Of a stretch of 64,000 nucleotides of DNA, positions 60,482 through 64,000 are shown piece after piece (the stretch's first letter is position 1; each line of letters begins with the position of its first letter). A program made the translations under genes and the position numbers. Source of the stretch: Arctic95D-9 sp965216705 (GTDB lineage: Bacteria; Verrucomicrobiota; Verrucomicrobiia; Verrucomicrobiales; DEV007); NCBI GenBank assembly GCA_965216705.1, contig OZ244203.1, forward strand, positions 1,426,001-1,490,000, given 5' to 3'. The notes under the pieces were generated by a model. It worked only from the letters and a program-made list of their open reading frames with translations, had not been told where the DNA came from and made no database searches.

Positions 60482-61564
60482 ATGGATATTTCTATCATCG
60501 GCGCCAGTGGAGCCTGCGGTCGCGAAATGGTCATCCAGTTGATACGGGACCGTTTGCTGGAACAAAGAGAGATTCTGCAACTGGTCGGCAGCAACCCCGA
60601 GTCTTCACGCCCCTATCTGCTGAACGGGTTCAGAGCGGACTTGCAGGACGCCTATGCTGAGATCATTCCGGAGCTGGATGTCACCTCAGATCCCGAAGCC
60701 ATCATTGGTGATATCGTGATCATGGCCGGCGGCGTCACATTCGACACGGACCTGGAGCAAGTGGGTTCCGCCTCGCGAGACATGCTCGCCAAAGCCAATC
60801 TGCCGGTCTTCGAACGCTTCGCTCAGAAGATCGCTGAAACACGGGCTGACAATCCCCCGGTGGTGATCGTGGTGACCAATCCGGTGGAACTGGGAGTCCA
60901 CATCTTCTCGAAGTATCTCCCTAGAGATCATGTCATCGGCATGGGGGCCTATTCAGACTCGCTTCGTTTCCGATGGGAGATCGCCCATGACCTCGGCATC
61001 CGACGGCAGCGGGTCCATGGGTATGTCCTGGGCGAGCATGGCGGCGGGATGGTCCCCCTATGGTCCACCGTCCGCGTCCATGGAATGAACCGGGCCGAGT
61101 GGGAAGCCACTGAAGCCCGACTTCGCCGAGGGGTGACCACTGCCACGTATACCGAGCACTTGCTTGCCGAGCAGAAAAAGCTCATCGCCACGCTGCTCGA
61201 CGATCCCGATGAAGGCCCGATCAAGGCGCTCCAACACGTCTCCACCCTCTCCCCCGATCTCCGGGTCGCACTCAAACCCTTTGCGATTCACTACACGGAA
61301 GCCAAGACCGTTGAAGCGACGGCCAATGCTTCCGTTGAACTCGCCCGGGCCATTCTCGAAGGACGCCCCATGGAGATTGCCGCCCAATACCTGCATACGG
61401 GTGAGTCAGGCATCAACGGCCCGTTTGGAGCGCGATTGATCATTGCCGGCACCGTGGAGCGCCTGCTGCCCATGGAAGGCTATTGGAAAGAGGAAATGGA
61501 TGCGATCCAGCGTTCGGCCGAGGCGATCACCACCAAAATCAAGGAGTGGACCACTGATGGATAA
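60482..61564 (+). CDS. Lactate/malate dehydrogenase-family protein
   Basis: A 360-residue cytosolic protein. NAD-binding start SIIGASGACGREMVIQLIRD, then VVIVVTNPVELGVHIFSK, YSDSLRFRWEIAHDLGI and the catalytic histidine motif LGEHGGGMVPLWSTVRV (usual GEHGD is GEHGG). The specificity loop that normally holds R-K-P-G is replaced (GGVTFDTDLEQVGSASRDML), so malate or lactate may not be the substrate. It overlaps the following ACT gene by 8 bp. A 2-hydroxyacid or related substrate is the best guess. No export signal. Confidence 0.85.
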   Translation: MDISIIGASGACGREMVIQLIRDRLLEQREILQLVGSNPESSRPYLLNGFRADLQDAYAEIIPELDVTSDPEAIIGDIVIMAGGVTFDTDLEQVGSASRDMLAKANLPVFERFAQKIAETRADNPPVVIVVTNPVELGVHIFSKYLPRDHVIGMGAYSDSLRFRWEIAHDLGIRRQRVHGYVLGEHGGGMVPLWSTVRVHGMNRAEWEATEARLRRGVTTATYTEHLLAEQKKLIATLLDDPDEGPIKALQHVSTLSPDLRVALKPFAIHYTEAKTVEATANASVELARAILEGRPMEIAAQYLHTGESGINGPFGARLIIAGTVERLLPMEGYWKEEMDAIQRSAEAITTKIKEWTTDG

Positions 61565-62051
61565 TAAGGAAGGACACTGGCTTTTTATCATCAAGACCGA
61601 CGACCGTCCCGGTGCTGCGGCTTCCGTAGCCGTCGCCTTCTCCGGCCGCGGGCTCCAGATCGAAAGCTTTATCGGGTATGGTGACATCAATTACCATTCC
61701 AGGAATACGGAAGGAGTGATTGCCATCACGTTTCAAGCCTTTGAGCGCCAGGTGCATCATGTCGCCCGGGTCCTCACCCGCCTCGAACAGGTGCGCGAAC
61801 TGGATGTTTACCACTACGACGATCCGCAACTGACCAAAACCGCTACCGTGAGGATTAATCGGTCTGTCAGGGAGTTGCAGTCATTGGCGGCCGATTGCGA
61901 GGCCGCCGTCGTTGATCTGAACCATGAGGACGATGGCACCTATGGCGCGCTGGTCAGTGGCCGTCCTCGCGACGTCGATGCGACGATCGAAGCCGCCATC
62001 GAACAAGACCTGTTGGTCTCGAGCATTTACGCCATTCTTCCCCCAAAATGA
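61557..62051 (+). CDS. ACT-domain protein resembling acetolactate synthase small subunit
   Basis: A 164-residue protein from ATG 61557. The first half (WLFIIKTDDRPGAAASVAVA, FSGRGLQIESFIGYGD, FQAFERQVHHVARVLTRLEQ) has the layout of an ACT domain as found in IlvH/IlvN, and the second half (TVRINRSVRELQSLAADCEA, SGRPRDVDATIEAAIEQD) resembles their C-terminal domain. No catalytic acetolactate synthase subunit lies in the window. The 8 bp overlap with the dehydrogenase gene suggests it regulates that enzyme instead; ligand unknown. Confidence 0.8.
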   Translation: MDNKEGHWLFIIKTDDRPGAAASVAVAFSGRGLQIESFIGYGDINYHSRNTEGVIAITFQAFERQVHHVARVLTRLEQVRELDVYHYDDPQLTKTATVRINRSVRELQSLAADCEAAVVDLNHEDDGTYGALVSGRPRDVDATIEAAIEQDLLVSSIYAILPPK

Positions 62052-62097
62052 GAGCTTCAACCGAGGCGAGTTAATTTCTAAATTCTTTAACGACCAA

Positions 62098-63396
62098 ATG
62101 AAAAAGATACTTTTGATTCTGAGCCTGATCGCCGCCGGCACGCTGGCGCAGGCGGATGACAGGCCCAACGTGGTCTTCATCCTGAGCGATGACCAGAGCT
62201 GGGACGACTACGGCTTCATGGGCCACCCTCACCTCAAAACACCCCACCTCGATCAGCTCGCCAGCGAGGGTCTGATCTATGAACGCGGCTACACCACCGC
62301 GTCGATTTGCCGTCCCTCTTTGGCCAGCATCGTGACCGGGCTTTATCCTCACCAAACGGCCGTGCGGGGCAATCGCCCTTTCATGGGCGAAGGCGTTGAC
62401 CACCTACGACTGCGGGCCAACAAAGAACTGTGGCCCCTGGCCCAAGAGCAATCGAAAGCCATGACCGCCACTCTGGAGCATGCGCCTTCCATGGTAAAAC
62501 AACTGCAGGATAACGGGTATGCCACCCTGCAGACCGGGAAGTGGTGGGAGGGCGATCCTCGCGACCACGGATTTGACGAGGGTTTTGGGCATGGGATCGG
62601 CCGCAAAACGATGGAGCCCATCCACCACTTCGTGGAAAAGGCACAAATGAACGAACAACCTTTCTTTATCTGGTATGCCGTTTTCCTGCCCCACACGCCG
62701 CACAACGCACCGGATGAGCTCTATCAAAAATACAAGGACCTGGCCCCGGATGAGTCGACCGCGCGCTATTGGGCGAACATTGCCTGGCTCGACGAGACCT
62801 GTGGCCAGCTGGTGGGCTATTTGAAAGAAAAGGATCTCTACGAGGACACCCTCTTCGTTTTCAGCGCCGACAACGGTTGGCGGCCCGACCCGGAGAAGGT
62901 CAGCTGGTATGTCAGGTCCAAAAAGACACCGGTCGAGGCGGGAATTCGCACGCCGATCTTCCTCACCCACAAGAACAAGATCGCGCCCCGTCGTGATCAG
63001 GAGACCCTGGCCAGCAATATCGATATCGCGCCAACCATTTTGAAAGCCTGTGGCATCGAGCCTGACCAAGCCATGTCCGGGCTGGATTTGAGGAATCCGG
63101 AGGCCCTGGCCGAGCGCGACCGCATCTTTGTAGACGTCTACTGGGACAATATCCAAATGGATGCTTTGGCCGACTTGGATAGCGACCTCATCGCGCGTGT
63201 CTTGGTGGATGGCTGGGACAAACTGATCGAACGACCGGATGGTCTTGAGCTCTATGACCTGAAGAATGATCCAGACGACCGCACCGATCTGGCGAAGCAA
63301 AATCCCGAGAAGGTGGAGAAATTGTCTGCGTTGATGAGCGACTGGCTGGAGGAAACCCCAGTTGTCTTTTCGCCTCCGGGCCGGCAGAATCCCTGA
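62098..63396 (+). CDS. Sulfatase-family protein with CRPSL signature
   Basis: A 432-residue exported protein. ATG 62098 starts a clean signal peptide (MKKILLILSLIAAGTLAQA); the longer frame overlapping the ACT gene is rejected. Landmarks: VFILSDDQSWDDYGFMGHPH, signature CRPSLASIVTGLYPHQT with Cys71, TGKWWEGDPRDHGFDEG and FSADNGWRPDPEKVSW. Cys and Pro of C-x-P-x-R are kept but Arg is Leu75. Its K-W-W-E-G in place of K-W-H-L-G is a further deviation. It may act on an unusual sulfate or phosphate ester; activity is less certain than for the others. Confidence 0.88.
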   Translation: MKKILLILSLIAAGTLAQADDRPNVVFILSDDQSWDDYGFMGHPHLKTPHLDQLASEGLIYERGYTTASICRPSLASIVTGLYPHQTAVRGNRPFMGEGVDHLRLRANKELWPLAQEQSKAMTATLEHAPSMVKQLQDNGYATLQTGKWWEGDPRDHGFDEGFGHGIGRKTMEPIHHFVEKAQMNEQPFFIWYAVFLPHTPHNAPDELYQKYKDLAPDESTARYWANIAWLDETCGQLVGYLKEKDLYEDTLFVFSADNGWRPDPEKVSWYVRSKKTPVEAGIRTPIFLTHKNKIAPRRDQETLASNIDIAPTILKACGIEPDQAMSGLDLRNPEALAERDRIFVDVYWDNIQMDALADLDSDLIARVLVDGWDKLIERPDGLELYDLKNDPDDRTDLAKQNPEKVEKLSALMSDWLEETPVVFSPPGRQNP

Positions 63397-63443
63397 TGAA
63401 TTGTGCATATAAGGCTGAACCCGACAATTGAGGGCGGAAAATC

Positions 63444-64000
63444 ATGAGACGAAAGACAAGAAGAATACACCTTGCGGCAAGTGCACTGTTGGTTTGCTGT
63501 TGTCTAAATGCCAGCGCGCAAGCGAAGGCTCCGAACGTCATTTTCATTCTGGCCGATGATCTGGGATGGCGTGACACCGCTGTTTATGGCAGCACGTTTT
63601 ACGAGACGCCACATATCGATGCGCTGGCGAAAAGCGGTATGCGCTTTACCGATGCCTATTCGGCTAATTGTCTTTGTTCTCCCACACGGGCGAGTATCCT
63701 GACGGGACAATATCCCCTCCGCTACGGTTTAACCGATGCCACGGGACATCTTCGAGGCAGTCATGAGCATAAGGAGCAAACCGAGACCTTTGACGATGCC
63801 CGGGCTGCTGGTCCATCGTCGTTAAATTATCTCGACCCCACGGTATACACCCTCGGCAAGGCGATGAAGGATGCGGGGTATGCAACAGGCTTCTTCGGGA
63901 AATGGCATCTCGGCAGCCAGATGGAGCATTGGCCGGAGAGTCATGGCTTTGATTTTGTAAAAGGCGGACGGAGTCATTCGGGGCCTCCTGGAAGAGATAA
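63444..64000 (+). CDS. Arylsulfatase A-like sulfatase, 3'-truncated
   Basis: The first 185 codons of an exported sulfatase that runs off the window end. Start ATG 63444 with GGCGGAAAATC upstream; signal peptide about 1-26 (RRIHLAASALLVCCCLNASA). Landmarks: VIFILADDLGWRDTAVYG, CSPTRASILTGQYPLRYG with Cys78 and FFGKWHLGSQ. All expected residues in this part are intact, so it is probably active; it follows the CRPSL sulfatase after 47 bp on the same strand. Confidence 0.9.
   Translation, partial: MRRKTRRIHLAASALLVCCCLNASAQAKAPNVIFILADDLGWRDTAVYGSTFYETPHIDALAKSGMRFTDAYSANCLCSPTRASILTGQYPLRYGLTDATGHLRGSHEHKEQTETFDDARAAGPSSLNYLDPTVYTLGKAMKDAGYATGFFGKWHLGSQMEHWPESHGFDFVKGGRSHSGPPGRD

Overview
The window looks like a chromosomal segment of a PVC-superphylum bacterium, most likely Verrucomicrobiota; Planctomycetota cannot be excluded. 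The evidence is family content: four DUF1552/DUF1592-type gene pairs carrying planctomycete-type CxxCH cytochrome domains, nine sulfatase-family genes, a Pirellula/Verrucomicrobium-type dehydrogenase with a terminal heme domain, DUF1080 proteins, and ECF sigma factors paired with membrane-anchored partners. Coding density is high and base composition is GC-rich (near 60% in most lines read by eye). No rRNA, tRNA, CRISPR array, prophage or classical insertion sequence was seen.

Layout. 1-4940 (+): three iduronate-2-sulfatase-like genes, the first cut by the window edge, and a small secreted protein. 5032-10300 (+): a 1038-residue propeller/HEAT/cytochrome dehydrogenase and a membrane-fused spermidine-synthase-like protein. 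10456-12071 (+): a TMEM175-like protein overlapping a CDF-type transporter. 12195-18900: two PhoD-like phosphatases, an ADPRM-like metallophosphoesterase, a sulfatase, a lipoprotein and a DUF1349 protein. 19080-29201 (+): a tight operon led by an ECF sigma factor and FecR partner, then DUF1080, Gfo/Idh/MocA oxidoreductase, sulfatase, DUF1552, DUF1592 and a degenerate sulfatase. 34814-29385 (-): a convergent mirror operon with sigma factor, membrane partner, DUF1592-type cytochrome and DUF1552. 35717-38190 (+): fasciclin and von Willebrand A proteins. 38380-39168 (-): an AT-rich DUF1080 island. 51503-39196 (-): a long array with DUF1592, a four-helix-bundle (S23/IVP) gene framed by inverted octamer arrays, DUF1552, sulfatase, a double FAD-module protein, ApbE and a conserved hypothetical. 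52214-56202 (+): the fourth DUF1552/DUF1592 pair, joined by an in-frame hexamer hairpin. 56421-64000 (+): a TIM-barrel-like secreted protein, a small membrane protein, a sorbosone-dehydrogenase/diheme-cytochrome fusion, a malate-dehydrogenase-like protein coupled to an ACT protein, and two more sulfatases.

How the genes may work together (inference). Almost every product carries a Sec, Tat or lipoprotein export signal. The sulfatases, DUF1080 proteins, oxidoreductases and cytochrome-bearing proteins fit periplasmic or surface breakdown of sulfated polysaccharides coupled to redox chemistry. Two of the clusters are headed by a dedicated ECF sigma factor and membrane partner. The most unusual signals are the repeat-framed four-helix-bundle gene at 47807-48388, the hexamer-repeat hairpin that encodes part of an export signal at 53503-53600, the two convergent sigma-led operons, and the ApbE/double-FAD/DUF1592 redox operon.
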